From Mariaggregatimicrobium sp964498785 (GTDB lineage: Bacteria; Zhuqueibacterota; Zhuqueibacteria; Thermofontimicrobiales; Thiofontviventaceae), in contig CAZCJL010000122.1 of assembly GCA_964498785.1 (NCBI GenBank), positions 1 to 19,149 of the forward strand: 19,149 nucleotides of DNA, written 5' to 3'. A program made the position numbers and the translations under genes. Position 1 is the first letter of the stretch; each line of letters begins with the position of its first letter. The notes under the pieces were generated by a model. That model ran no database searches and had not been told where the DNA came from. It saw only the letters and a list, made by a program, of their open reading frames with translations. Of this stretch, positions 7,414-15,000 are shown piece after piece.

Positions 7414-8097
7414 ATGTTACATTTTCCGTATTTCAGAGTAAATTATGATCAGATAATAAAAGAATTCGTTATGACAACCGCGCAAGATCCATTTTATCAA
7501 TTCACCAGCATCGCGATGAAAAAAAGAACATATCTGAATCTATTGTATTTGTTGTTAATGTTTCCCCTGGGAATCCTGTACTTTGTGATTTTGGTGACCG
7601 GATTTTCGCTTTCGATGGGGTTGTTAGTCATTGTGATCGGAGTGTTTATCGGGCTTGGTTTGCTTGCTTTAATCAGAGTTATTTCCAGGTTTCATCTTTT
7701 ACTCGCAAGTAATTTACTGGGATTTGAACTACAGACCTTTGGAACAATCAGAAATCAAAAAGATACAATTGGAAAAATTAAATCATTAGTCACCGATAAC
7801 AGAACATATACATCAATTCTTTATATGGTTATTGAATTCCCGTTAGGCGTGCTCTATTTTACTTTGATATTTACAATGCTTGTTGTTTCAATTAGTTTTA
7901 CTGTTAGTCCAATTATTAATATTCTATTCGAAGCAAATGGACAATTATTTAACACTGACTTATGGATTTGGGAACTAAATTTCGAGGCGTCACTATTGTT
8001 GCTTACGGGGGGGATTTTCTTGTTTTTTGTAACATTGCATTTATGCAATATGCTGGCCAATTTTGAAGAAATTCTTTGTAAAAATTTATTGGCATAA
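7414..8097 (+). CDS. Stand-alone membrane 'sensor'-domain protein
   Basis: This integral inner-membrane protein has up to 227 residues. It resembles the putative sensor domain (Pfam 'Sensor') that usually forms the N-terminal membrane part of actinobacterial-type histidine kinases. Two related halves are visible: RTYLNLLYLLLMFPLGILYF at about 37-56 and RTYTSILYMVIEFPLGVLYF at about 128-147. Each is followed by further hydrophobic helices, for about four to six membrane segments. No kinase, DNA-binding or catalytic domain follows. ATG7414 has no ribosome site. ATG7471 (MTTAQDPFYQF) starts just before the conserved part and may be the real start, giving 208 residues. The gene lies 32 bases after selD and is probably read with it up to the terminator at 8162. 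Its role is unknown; a link to selenium is not supported. Confidence 0.7.
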   Translation: MLHFPYFRVNYDQIIKEFVMTTAQDPFYQFTSIAMKKRTYLNLLYLLLMFPLGILYFVILVTGFSLSMGLLVIVIGVFIGLGLLALIRVISRFHLLLASNLLGFELQTFGTIRNQKDTIGKIKSLVTDNRTYTSILYMVIEFPLGVLYFTLIFTMLVVSISFTVSPIINILFEANGQLFNTDLWIWELNFEASLLLLTGGIFLFFVTLHLCNMLANFEEILCKNLLA

Positions 8098-8161
8098 ATT
8101 TAAAATATTTCCGGCGGTTATAAATAAATTAGCCATTTAAATTTCCTCCTTCTGTATATTC

Positions 8162-8194
8162 ATCCCCTGCTTTCACGAGCAGGGGATTTTTTTT
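8162..8194 (+). terminator. Strong intrinsic terminator
   Basis: CCCCTGCT (8164-8171) pairs with AGCAGGGG (8178-8185) around a TTCACG loop, extended by two A-T pairs, and runs into eight T residues (8187-8194). It ends the transcript that carries the SRPBCC, selD and sensor-domain genes. Confidence 0.92.
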
Positions 8195-8320
8195 ACTAAA
8201 CAAAAATCACATTTTAACAATCTCGACAATTTTTTACTCTGGCCATGCCTGATGCCTGGCACGATATTTCTATATCTGATTGAAAGAAAACCAAACCAGA
8301 ATACATTTTTTTCCAAAGAT

Positions 8321-8355
8321 CAGATTTCCAGAGCTGAAAAGACTTCGGAAATCTG
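8321..8355. repeat. 9-bp inverted repeat between convergent genes
   Basis: CAGATTTCC (8321-8329) and GGAAATCTG (8347-8355) are exact reverse complements separated by 17 bases. The hairpin lies just past the stop of the beta-lactamase-like gene on the minus strand. On that strand it is not followed by a U-tract, so termination is doubtful. The rest of 8195-8381 shows nothing recognisable. Confidence 0.4.
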
Positions 8356-8381
8356 AACGTTTGTCTTAGGTCAGAATCTGT

Positions 8382-9269
8382 TTAAAAATACGAATCATAA
8401 ACTACTCTTGATATTTGCGCGATAGTCCTGGCAGCTTTTTTGTGATCATAAATACCATCTGTGAGAACGACTAAAACATAAGGATGATCCGGCTCTAAAT
8501 AGACGATGGCCGCATCATGATCAATTGCTGTAATGTGGCCTGTTTTATTGGCGACTTTTACATCAGGAGGCAGCAACCCTGGAATTTTATCGCTATATTT
8601 TTGAGATGAAAGAATATCGATCATCGAATCACAAGCAGACGGAGTGATAATGCTTTTTTCCGCGATTGCCTGCATAATGACCATCAAATCATACGCATCT
8701 GTTATGTTGCTCATTCCCGCTTCAAATGCCTTAATGTCCTGTACTCCCCGAATCACCTGAATGGTCTTTGCACCGATTTCATGCATCGTTTTCATAACAT
8801 TTTCCGGCTTTACCATTTCTATGAGAATATTGGTCGCCAGATTACTACTGACGGTAATCATTTGGAAAACCAGATCATAGACAGGCATTGTCTTTCCGAT
8901 CCGTTGTTCGGCAATATCTTTGTCATCATCTTCTAATTCCATACTGTAAATTGAACTGTCGACTATACTATGAAACCGATTAATGATCTTTACTGAATCA
9001 TTCATGCTGAACTTTCCCTGCTGCGATTGCTTGAAAACTTCAATCATTACTGGTACTTTCATTGTGCTGGCAGCATGCATTACCCGTTTATCGTTGATTA
9101 GCATTTGGTTACCAGTGATAATATCTTTATAGGCAACTGCAATGGTACCTTCGGACTTGTCTATAATTTCCCGGATAGCATGTTTTAATTCATTCATTCG
9201 TTCCCCCTGAGTTGTGCAACCCATAAATAAACTGACAATAAAAATCATTATAAATGAAACTATTTTCAT
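8382..9269 (-). CDS. Class A beta-lactamase-like serine hydrolase, probable lipoprotein
   Basis: This is an exported serine hydrolase of the beta-lactamase class A fold (Beta-lactamase2 type), 295 residues from ATG9269. That start has GGAG at 7-base spacing; the TTG one codon upstream is less likely. A signal peptide ends at FMGC (Cys18), which suggests lipidation though the -3 Phe is atypical. The fold motifs are present: STMK (68-71, nucleophile Ser68), SSN (141-143, in place of SDN) and KTG (242-244). Where the deacylating Glu usually sits in this family (RGVED-like) the sequence reads RGVQDIKAF, with Gln177. Loss of that Glu would slow beta-lactam turnover, so penicillin-binding or peptidase-like activity is possible. 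It is the last gene of the minus-strand group. Whether it confers resistance cannot be judged from sequence. Confidence 0.85.
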   Translation of the reverse strand: MKIVSFIMIFIVSLFMGCTTQGERMNELKHAIREIIDKSEGTIAVAYKDIITGNQMLINDKRVMHAASTMKVPVMIEVFKQSQQGKFSMNDSVKIINRFHSIVDSSIYSMELEDDDKDIAEQRIGKTMPVYDLVFQMITVSSNLATNILIEMVKPENVMKTMHEIGAKTIQVIRGVQDIKAFEAGMSNITDAYDLMVIMQAIAEKSIITPSACDSMIDILSSQKYSDKIPGLLPPDVKVANKTGHITAIDHDAAIVYLEPDHPYVLVVLTDGIYDHKKAARTIAQISRVVYDSYF

Positions 9270-9312
9270 CAAATATCTCCTTTTTTCTAACCTTCATTAT
9301 TCACAAAACGTA

Positions 9313-9451
9313 CCACAGAAGCACAGAGGTCACAGAGAAACAGCAACGTGTGTGCATATTACTTTTCAAGCTGAGTTAAGAAAAATTCGAGTTGCTATTG
9401 TTTGCGTAACGTTTTGAAAATAATTACTCTGTGTACTCTGAGCCTCTGTGG
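9313..9451. repeat. CACAGAG-type inverted-repeat element
   Basis: The left arm (9313-9337) reads CCACAGAAGC and goes on to CACAGAG. The right arm (9427-9451) is its reverse complement at 21 of 25 positions. The interior (about 90 bases) has no convincing gene. A 12-base piece of the left arm (AGGTCACAGAGA, 9327-9338) recurs in reverse orientation at 10299-10310, before the next gene. Similar CACAGAG-rich palindromes are scattered between genes in many environmental bacteria. A small non-autonomous mobile element or a dispersed palindrome are both possible; no target-site duplication is obvious. Confidence 0.55.
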
Positions 9452-9513
9452 CTATGAATTTTTCGGGCTAAGAATATCCTGTCAATTATGACAATTGCCC
9501 ATGAATTACCAAT

Positions 9514-10245
9514 TTATTGCATATTTCGAATCCGGACATCAATTTGCTTTTGATCTTTTAACAGCTCGACTAATTTAGCAGGATCGGTATTTCCGTAGTG
9601 ATAAGGGTACAATATTTTCGGCTGGAATGCTTTTGCCGCAACTGCAACCATTTCCGGCGTCATCGTATACGGCAGGTTCATCGGCAGAAATGCGATATCG
9701 ATCTCTTTCAAGGCCTTCATTTCCGGTGTATTTTCAGTATCTGCGGCTATATAAACACGTTTATCTTCGAAAGTCACAATATATCCGTTTCCAACGCCTT
9801 TGGGATGAAACGGTTTTCCATTATCCCGTTTGTGTTTAATGTTGTACGCTGGCACTGCCTCAATTTTTAATCCGGCGACTGTCTTTGTGTCTCCATTTTT
9901 CATAACGATACATTCACCCAATTGGTCGACACAATTCTCGGTGGCAACTATTAGTGTTTCAGTTGTGCGAATTACCTTCAGCGCACTTTGATCAAAATGA
10001 TCCCGATGTTCATGGGTGATCAGGATCAGATCGGCAGCCGGTAGTTTTGAATAATCCGCGACCCTGGTATACGGATCGATGTGAATAATTTTATCATTAA
10101 ACGTAAACATCAGTGTTCCATGGCCCAGAAACGTAATTTCCAAATCGCCGCCAGAGGTTTGAATAGTATCCTTCTCATATTCTCCGGCGTAAACCGCCAA
10201 GACAAACAAAAAAGATACCAGTGGTATAAAAAGTTGATATTTCAT
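9514..10245 (-). CDS. Exported metallo-beta-lactamase-fold hydrolase
   Basis: This 243-residue protein has a signal peptide at about 1-20 (MKYQLFIPLV through VLAVYA). The MBL fold follows: LGHGTLMF near 41, then the metal site THEHRDHFD with H78, H80, D82 and H83. Further metal ligands are probably H138 in AYNIKHKRDN, D169 in YIAADTEN and H216 in YPYHYGN. This arrangement resembles the UlaG-like/UPF0173 branch of small MBL hydrolases rather than true beta-lactamases. The signal peptide is unusual for that branch and suggests an envelope or periplasmic location. The start is fixed by AAAGGAGG seven bases upstream. It follows mscS on the same strand after 81 bases and may share its transcript. 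The substrate is unknown. Confidence 0.85.
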   Translation of the reverse strand: MKYQLFIPLVSFLFVLAVYAGEYEKDTIQTSGGDLEITFLGHGTLMFTFNDKIIHIDPYTRVADYSKLPAADLILITHEHRDHFDQSALKVIRTTETLIVATENCVDQLGECIVMKNGDTKTVAGLKIEAVPAYNIKHKRDNGKPFHPKGVGNGYIVTFEDKRVYIAADTENTPEMKALKEIDIAFLPMNLPYTMTPEMVAVAAKAFQPKILYPYHYGNTDPAKLVELLKDQKQIDVRIRNMQ

Positions 10246-10326
10246 TGTTTCCTCCTTTATTTCATCTTTTATAGAAGTTATTTATTACCTATTACGAATC
10301 TCTGTGACCTTTTTTGTGATGTTATA

Positions 10327-11445
10327 CTATTTTTCAACCTTAAAATCCTGTGGTCTGTCATCACTTAAATCAACTATTGTGTATGCCAGTTTATCAATGT
10401 GCTCATCTTCAAACAGCTTCAAGATGCTGAGATTGATATTTTCCCGTACCTGTTCGTGATCTTTCCATACGGTGGTTTTCGTAAAGTAATATAACCGGAT
10501 CACCCTGGTATTTCCTTCAATTTCACGGAAGTTGACCATGTGGAATTCCTGATGCACATCCGGGTCCTTGCTCAAAATAGTTCGAATACCTTCCAGGATT
10601 TTCATCGTATGTTCCTGAGAAACACCATCAATCTTAATATTGAATTTTACTCGTCGTTTAAACATTCGTGACCAGTTTTTGACAACTGATCGAGCGATCA
10701 GATCATTAGGCACAATAGACACTGTTTTATCAAAATTACGAAATTTTGTACTCCGCAGTCCAATTTCTTCGACGTCGGCGTCAATAACTTTGCCATCATT
10801 CAGCGCGACCCAGTCGCCTTCCTGAAACAACTTATCCATATAAATTATTGCGCAGCCGAACCAGTTCGCAACGATATCCTTAAACACCAGACCAAGTGTT
10901 AATCCCATTCCACCCAAAATTCCCAGCAGCGCGGCAACGGACATGCCCAAAAATATTTCAGCAAATTTTAGCGTCACCAGAACAATCAGCACAATCCGAA
11001 ATACTTTTCGCAAATACGGCAACAACAGGTCGTCCAGTTCCGTCGGAGTGCGCCGTGCCAGTTTTTGCAGATACATAATGATAACATCCACACTTCGATA
11101 GAAAAACCAGCAGATAACGATGATAAAATAAAGCTGGAACGACTGGTTCAACATGGCATTCAATTGAACGCTGATATATTCAAGAACAAAAAGCCGCGCA
11201 ATATATAATCCGACGCCAAGGACGCCCCATTTCACCGGGCCTTCAATCGTACGCGTAAAATAGTCATCCAGATTCGCATCAAGTCTTTTTCCAAGACCAC
11301 GCAGATATCGGATCACAACTCCTGTTAACAGCCGGCGCAGTAATAGAGTTAAAAGAATGATCAATACCACCAGACCCAATGTTGCCAGTGGGATGCCCAA
11401 AATTGTAAACGAGGTTAAAAAAGCATATACTTGTTCCATATCCAT
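10327..11445 (-). CDS. MscS-family mechanosensitive ion channel
   Basis: This inner-membrane channel opens under membrane tension to release osmolytes. I start it at ATG11445 (372 residues), where AAGGGA lies at good spacing; the TTG 14 codons upstream has no ribosome site. Hydrophobic helices are at about 8-36, 72-92, 102-122 and 148-168. The pore-lining TM3 follows, with the Gly/Ala-rich LLGILGGMGLTLGLVFKDIV (173-192) and then NWFGCAIIYMDKLFQEGDWV (194-213). The MscS beta domain then follows (VEEIGLRSTKFRNFDKTVSIVPN, about 225-247), with an alpha/beta cytoplasmic domain after it. Four or more helices make it longer at the N-terminus than E. coli MscS. A minus-strand promoter at 11533-11561 would drive it, divergently from the ileS leader. 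Confidence 0.93.
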   Translation of the reverse strand: MDMEQVYAFLTSFTILGIPLATLGLVVLIILLTLLLRRLLTGVVIRYLRGLGKRLDANLDDYFTRTIEGPVKWGVLGVGLYIARLFVLEYISVQLNAMLNQSFQLYFIIVICWFFYRSVDVIIMYLQKLARRTPTELDDLLLPYLRKVFRIVLIVLVTLKFAEIFLGMSVAALLGILGGMGLTLGLVFKDIVANWFGCAIIYMDKLFQEGDWVALNDGKVIDADVEEIGLRSTKFRNFDKTVSIVPNDLIARSVVKNWSRMFKRRVKFNIKIDGVSQEHTMKILEGIRTILSKDPDVHQEFHMVNFREIEGNTRVIRLYYFTKTTVWKDHEQVRENINLSILKLFEDEHIDKLAYTIVDLSDDRPQDFKVEK

Positions 11446-11532
11446 AATATCCCTTAATTCAATTTCCAGTCCTAAAAAATATCTCAATGAGATTTTTCGA
11501 ATAATTACTGTATGGTTTTCTTACTTAACAGT

Positions 11533-11561
11533 ATAATATGGAATAGAGAATAAATAATCAA
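11533..11561 (-). promoter_or_regulatory. Sigma70-like promoter for mscS
   Basis: On the minus strand TTGATT (11561-11556) and TATTAT (11538-11533) are 17 bp apart. Transcription would start near 11526, giving a leader of about 80 bases before ATG11445. The stretch 11562-11742, between this promoter and that of the ileS leader, is AT-rich and shows nothing recognisable. Confidence 0.5.
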
Positions 11562-11742
11562 GAGGTTTTTGAAAAAATTATAGAAGACGTTTTTATGCAG
11601 AATCGCATTTCAGTTATTCACATTCTTGTAATGTATTATCATCAAATAAGCCAAATATTTTTAAAATGCAACCCGGATATTTGTTAATATTAGATGCGCT
11701 AACGTTACCCAACATTTTTAGCAAATAAAAACAATTTAAATC

Positions 11743-11771
11743 TTGACATTTTTAATTTAAAGTATTATATT
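11743..11771 (+). promoter_or_regulatory. Consensus promoter of the ileS leader transcript
   Basis: TTGACA (11743-11748) and TATATT (11766-11771) are separated by exactly 17 bp. Transcription would begin near 11778, about 32 bases before the leader peptide start at 11810. The match to the sigma70 consensus is the best in the window. Confidence 0.8.
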
Positions 11772-11809
11772 TACCAATTCTAACTTTTAAAAGAGTGGAT
11801 AGCATCACG

Positions 11810-11914
11810 ATGAAAAAACATGTAATCATGAGAGATAACATGATACGTATGGAAAAAATAATTGAGATAATTACTATCATGATACACACCCCTCGCTTGG
11901 TAGAGGGACCTTGA
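11810..11914 (+). CDS. Isoleucine-rich leader peptide of ileS (regulatory)
   Basis: This is an ORF of 34 codons from ATG11810 to TGA 11912-11914. The peptide begins MKKHVIMRDN, and residues 15-25 read EKIIEIITIMI. Eight of 34 residues are Ile, six of them in residues 17-25 (11858-11884). Codons are four AUA, two AUU and two AUC. The ORF sits between a consensus promoter and an intrinsic terminator that precedes ileS. Its last codons lie inside the RNA segment that forms the antiterminator. This is the layout of attenuator leader peptides such as those of the ilv, thr and pheST operons. A ribosome stalled for lack of Ile-tRNA would leave 11893-11907 free and let ileS be transcribed; one reaching the stop codon would cover it. 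The ribosome site is weak (GAG near 11793-11795, somewhat far). The peptide itself probably has no function. Confidence 0.85.
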   Translation: MKKHVIMRDNMIRMEKIIEIITIMIHTPRLVEGP

Positions 11915-11980
11915 AAATTTTCTGTCATATTTATAAATTAGAAACCCACTGCCAAGCGATTTGATCACAGTGGGTTTTTT
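11890..11980 (+). promoter_or_regulatory. Transcription attenuator of ileS (terminator/antiterminator)
   Basis: Terminator: AAACCCACTG (11942-11951) pairs with CAGTGGGTTT (11968-11977), with a 16-base loop and T residues through 11980. Antiterminator: 11893-11907 pairs with 11945-11959 over 15 positions (13 Watson-Crick, one G-U, one A-A mismatch), consuming the terminator's 5' arm and part of its loop (CGCTTGG with CCAAGCG). A protector hairpin, CCCTC (11890-11894) with GAGGG (11903-11907), can mask the antiterminator strand. These mutually exclusive folds, overlapping the end of an Ile-rich leader ORF, are what classical ribosome-mediated attenuation needs. T-box signatures are absent. Confidence 0.85.
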
Positions 11981-12013
11981 GTTGTTAACCGAATAAATGT
12001 GGAATAGAACATA

Positions 12014-15000
12014 ATGTTGAAGAAAGTTAGCACACAGGCTGATTTTGTTGCTATTGAGCACAAAATTCTTGATTTCTGGAAAGAGAATGACAGCTTCAAA
12101 AAGCTGGTTGAGAAAAACAAAGGCAACCCGCGTTGGTCGTTTTTAGACGGACCGATAACTGCCAATAATCCCATGGGCGTTCATCACGCCTGGGGTCGAA
12201 CGTACAAGGATATTTATAACCGCTACCATGCCATGCTTGGCCACGAACTTCGCTATCAAAACGGTTTTGATTGCCAGGGACTTTGGGTTGAAGTGGAAGT
12301 AGAAAAAGAATTGGGCATCAAATCCAAAACTGATATTGAAGAGTACGGCATTGAAAAATTTGTAGAAAAATGCAAAGCGCGCGTGCGCAAGTATTCGGAA
12401 GTCCAGACCAAGCAATCCATTCGTCTCGGCTATTGGATGGACTGGGATAATTCTTATTACACGATGGCTGATACTAATAATTACACAATATGGTTATTTC
12501 TGAAAAAATGTTTTGATAATGGCTGGATTTACAAGGGTCATGATGTAATGCCCTGGTGTATTGATTGCGGCGCTGCCATGTCTCAACACGAAATTGCCAC
12601 CGAAGGCTACCGGGAAATGCAGCATCAGAGTGTTTATGTCCGATTCCCCATTGCAGGACGGGAAAACCAAAGCCTGCTCGTCTGGACGACAACCCCGTGG
12701 ACGTTGCCAGCAAATGTCGGCGCGGCGGTGCATCCTGATTTTATCTATGTGAAAGTCAAACAAAATGGTGAAATTTTCTATCTGGTAAAAAACAGGCTGG
12801 AAGCAGTGGTTGCTCCCAAAGGCAAATATGAGATCCTGGCAGAATTGACCGGAAAAGAGTTAGCAGGACTGGAATTTCATTCTCCCTTTGAAGAATTTCC
12901 GGCACAACAGGGAGTAAAGCACCCGGTGCTTGTATGGGACGAAGTGAGCGCTGAAGATGGGACTGGTATCGTGCATGTCGCACCGGGCTGTGGTAAAGAA
13001 GACTTTGCCCTGGGTCGGGAAAATGACCTGGCAGCTATTGCACCCCTGGATCAGTTCGGAACGTTTATCGATGGCTTCGATTGGTTGAGCGGCAAAAATG
13101 TGATGGACGTTGCTGAACCGATCATTGATAATTTGCTCGAAAAGAAAATTCTTTATCGAACTGAAAAAATTACGCACCGCTATCCGGTATGCTGGCGTCA
13201 TGGCACTGAACTGGTGTTCCGGCTGGTGGATGAATGGTTCATCAAAATGGATGATTTGCGACATCAGATCATGGAAGTCACCAAAAAAATTCGATGGATG
13301 CCCGATTACGGAATGCAGCTTGAACTGGACTGGCTCAAAAATATGAGCGACTGGATGATTTCCAAAAAACGTTATTGGGGACTGGCGCTGCCAATTTACG
13401 AATGTCATAAATGTGGTCATTTTGAAGTGATCGGCGGTATCGAGGAGTTGAAAGAACGGGCTGCGGAAGGCTGGGAAAAACTTGAAGGCCGTTCACCACA
13501 TCGTCCTTATATCGATTTTGTGAAAATCAAATGCCAAAAATGTGACGCCACAGTTTCCCGAATTAAAGATGTTGGTAATCCCTGGCTTGACGCCGGCATA
13601 GTCCCCTACTCCACCATGGGCTATTTGGAAGACCGGTCATATTGGGAAAAATGGTTCCCCGCGGATTTTATCACCGAGTGCTTTCCGGGACAGTTCCGAA
13701 ATTGGTTTTATGCTATCCTTGCAATGAGTACCGTCATGGAAAACCGTGAGCCATTCAAAACAGTTCTCGGTCACGCGCTGGTGCGCGATGAGCATGGTGA
13801 TGAAATGCACAAAAGTTCGGGGAATGCCATCTGGTTTGATGACGCCGCAGAAAAAATGGGCGTGGATAGCATGCGCTTGATGTACGCCGGACATAATCCG
13901 TTTACTAACCTGAATTTCGGTTACGGGCCGGCAAAGGATGTGCGCAAGCATCTGATTACACTCTGGAATACGTACGCATTTTGGACAAACTACGCCATCC
14001 TTGATGAAATCAATCCGGTGAAACTGAAAGTAGATGCACGTCAGCTCACAGAAATCGACCGTTGGGTGCTGGCAAAGCTTCAGGAGCTTATTAAAGTCGC
14101 TCATAAAAACTATGAAGATTACAATATCTTGGCGTTTGTTAAAAAAGCCGAGGAGTTCATTGATGATTTGTCCAACTGGTACGTACGCCGTAATCGTCGC
14201 CGCTTCTGGCGCAGCGAAAAGGATACAGACAAACAGGTCGCCTATTATACACTACATCACGTATTGGACACGTTAATTAAATTGCTGGCTCCGATTATTC
14301 CGTTTGTTACTGAAGAAATGTATCAAAACCTGGTGCGTGCAACTGATCCGTCAGCACCCGAGTCTGTACACCATTGTGCCTTTCCCAAAGTCGACGAATC
14401 GCTGGTCGATGCGGCGCTGGTTAAAGAGATTGATCAGGTAATTTCCATCGTCAAAACAGGACGCTCGCTGCGCAACAAAAGCAATATTAAAGTACGGCAG
14501 CCTGTTGCTGAACTGATCATCAGGCCGGACAGTTCCATCAATGTAGACGCATTAAAAGGATACGAACAACATATTAAAGAAGAACTGAACGTTAAAAAAG
14601 TAACCTTTGTGACTGATGACAGCGCTCTTTTACAATATGAACTCAATATCGATTTTAAAAAATTGGGACCAAAATTCGGAAAAGACGTGCCCCTCATTCA
14701 GAAGGCGTTACAAGCCGCCTCTGCGCAAACTATTGTGCGGAATATACACGCCGGGTTGGAAGTGGAGATCGAACTGAATGGTCGCACTATAAAACTAGAG
14801 CCAGAAGAAATTGTACCGGAAACCAGGCCACGAGAAAATTTTGTCGTTATGGAAGAAAACGGCAGCATTCTGGGGCTGGATACACATCTCACACCGGAAC
14901 TACTGTCCGAAGGTCTGGCACGCGATCTGGTGCGCCATATCCAGGAGTTGCGCAAGGAAGCTGATTTTGAAATGAACGACCGGATTCACCTGTACTATAA

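Noticed and set aside
8321..8355. Terminator for the minus-strand beta-lactamase gene
   Set aside because: The hairpin is real, but no U-tract follows it on the minus strand, so it is listed only as an inverted repeat.
10081..10368. Plus-strand ORF of 95 codons over the MBL gene start
   Set aside because: It overlaps the signal-peptide end of the hydrolase gene and the gap, with no ribosome site or domain. It is most likely a chance frame.
11777..12013. T-box riboswitch before ileS
   Set aside because: The T-box core AGGGUGGNACCGCG and an extensive Stem I are absent. The Ile-rich leader ORF and the leader/terminator pairing explain the region better.
11780..12061. Minus-strand ORF of 93 codons across the ileS leader
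   Set aside because: It overlaps the leader, attenuator and start of ileS, has no recognisable domain, and its composition follows from the opposite-strand signals.
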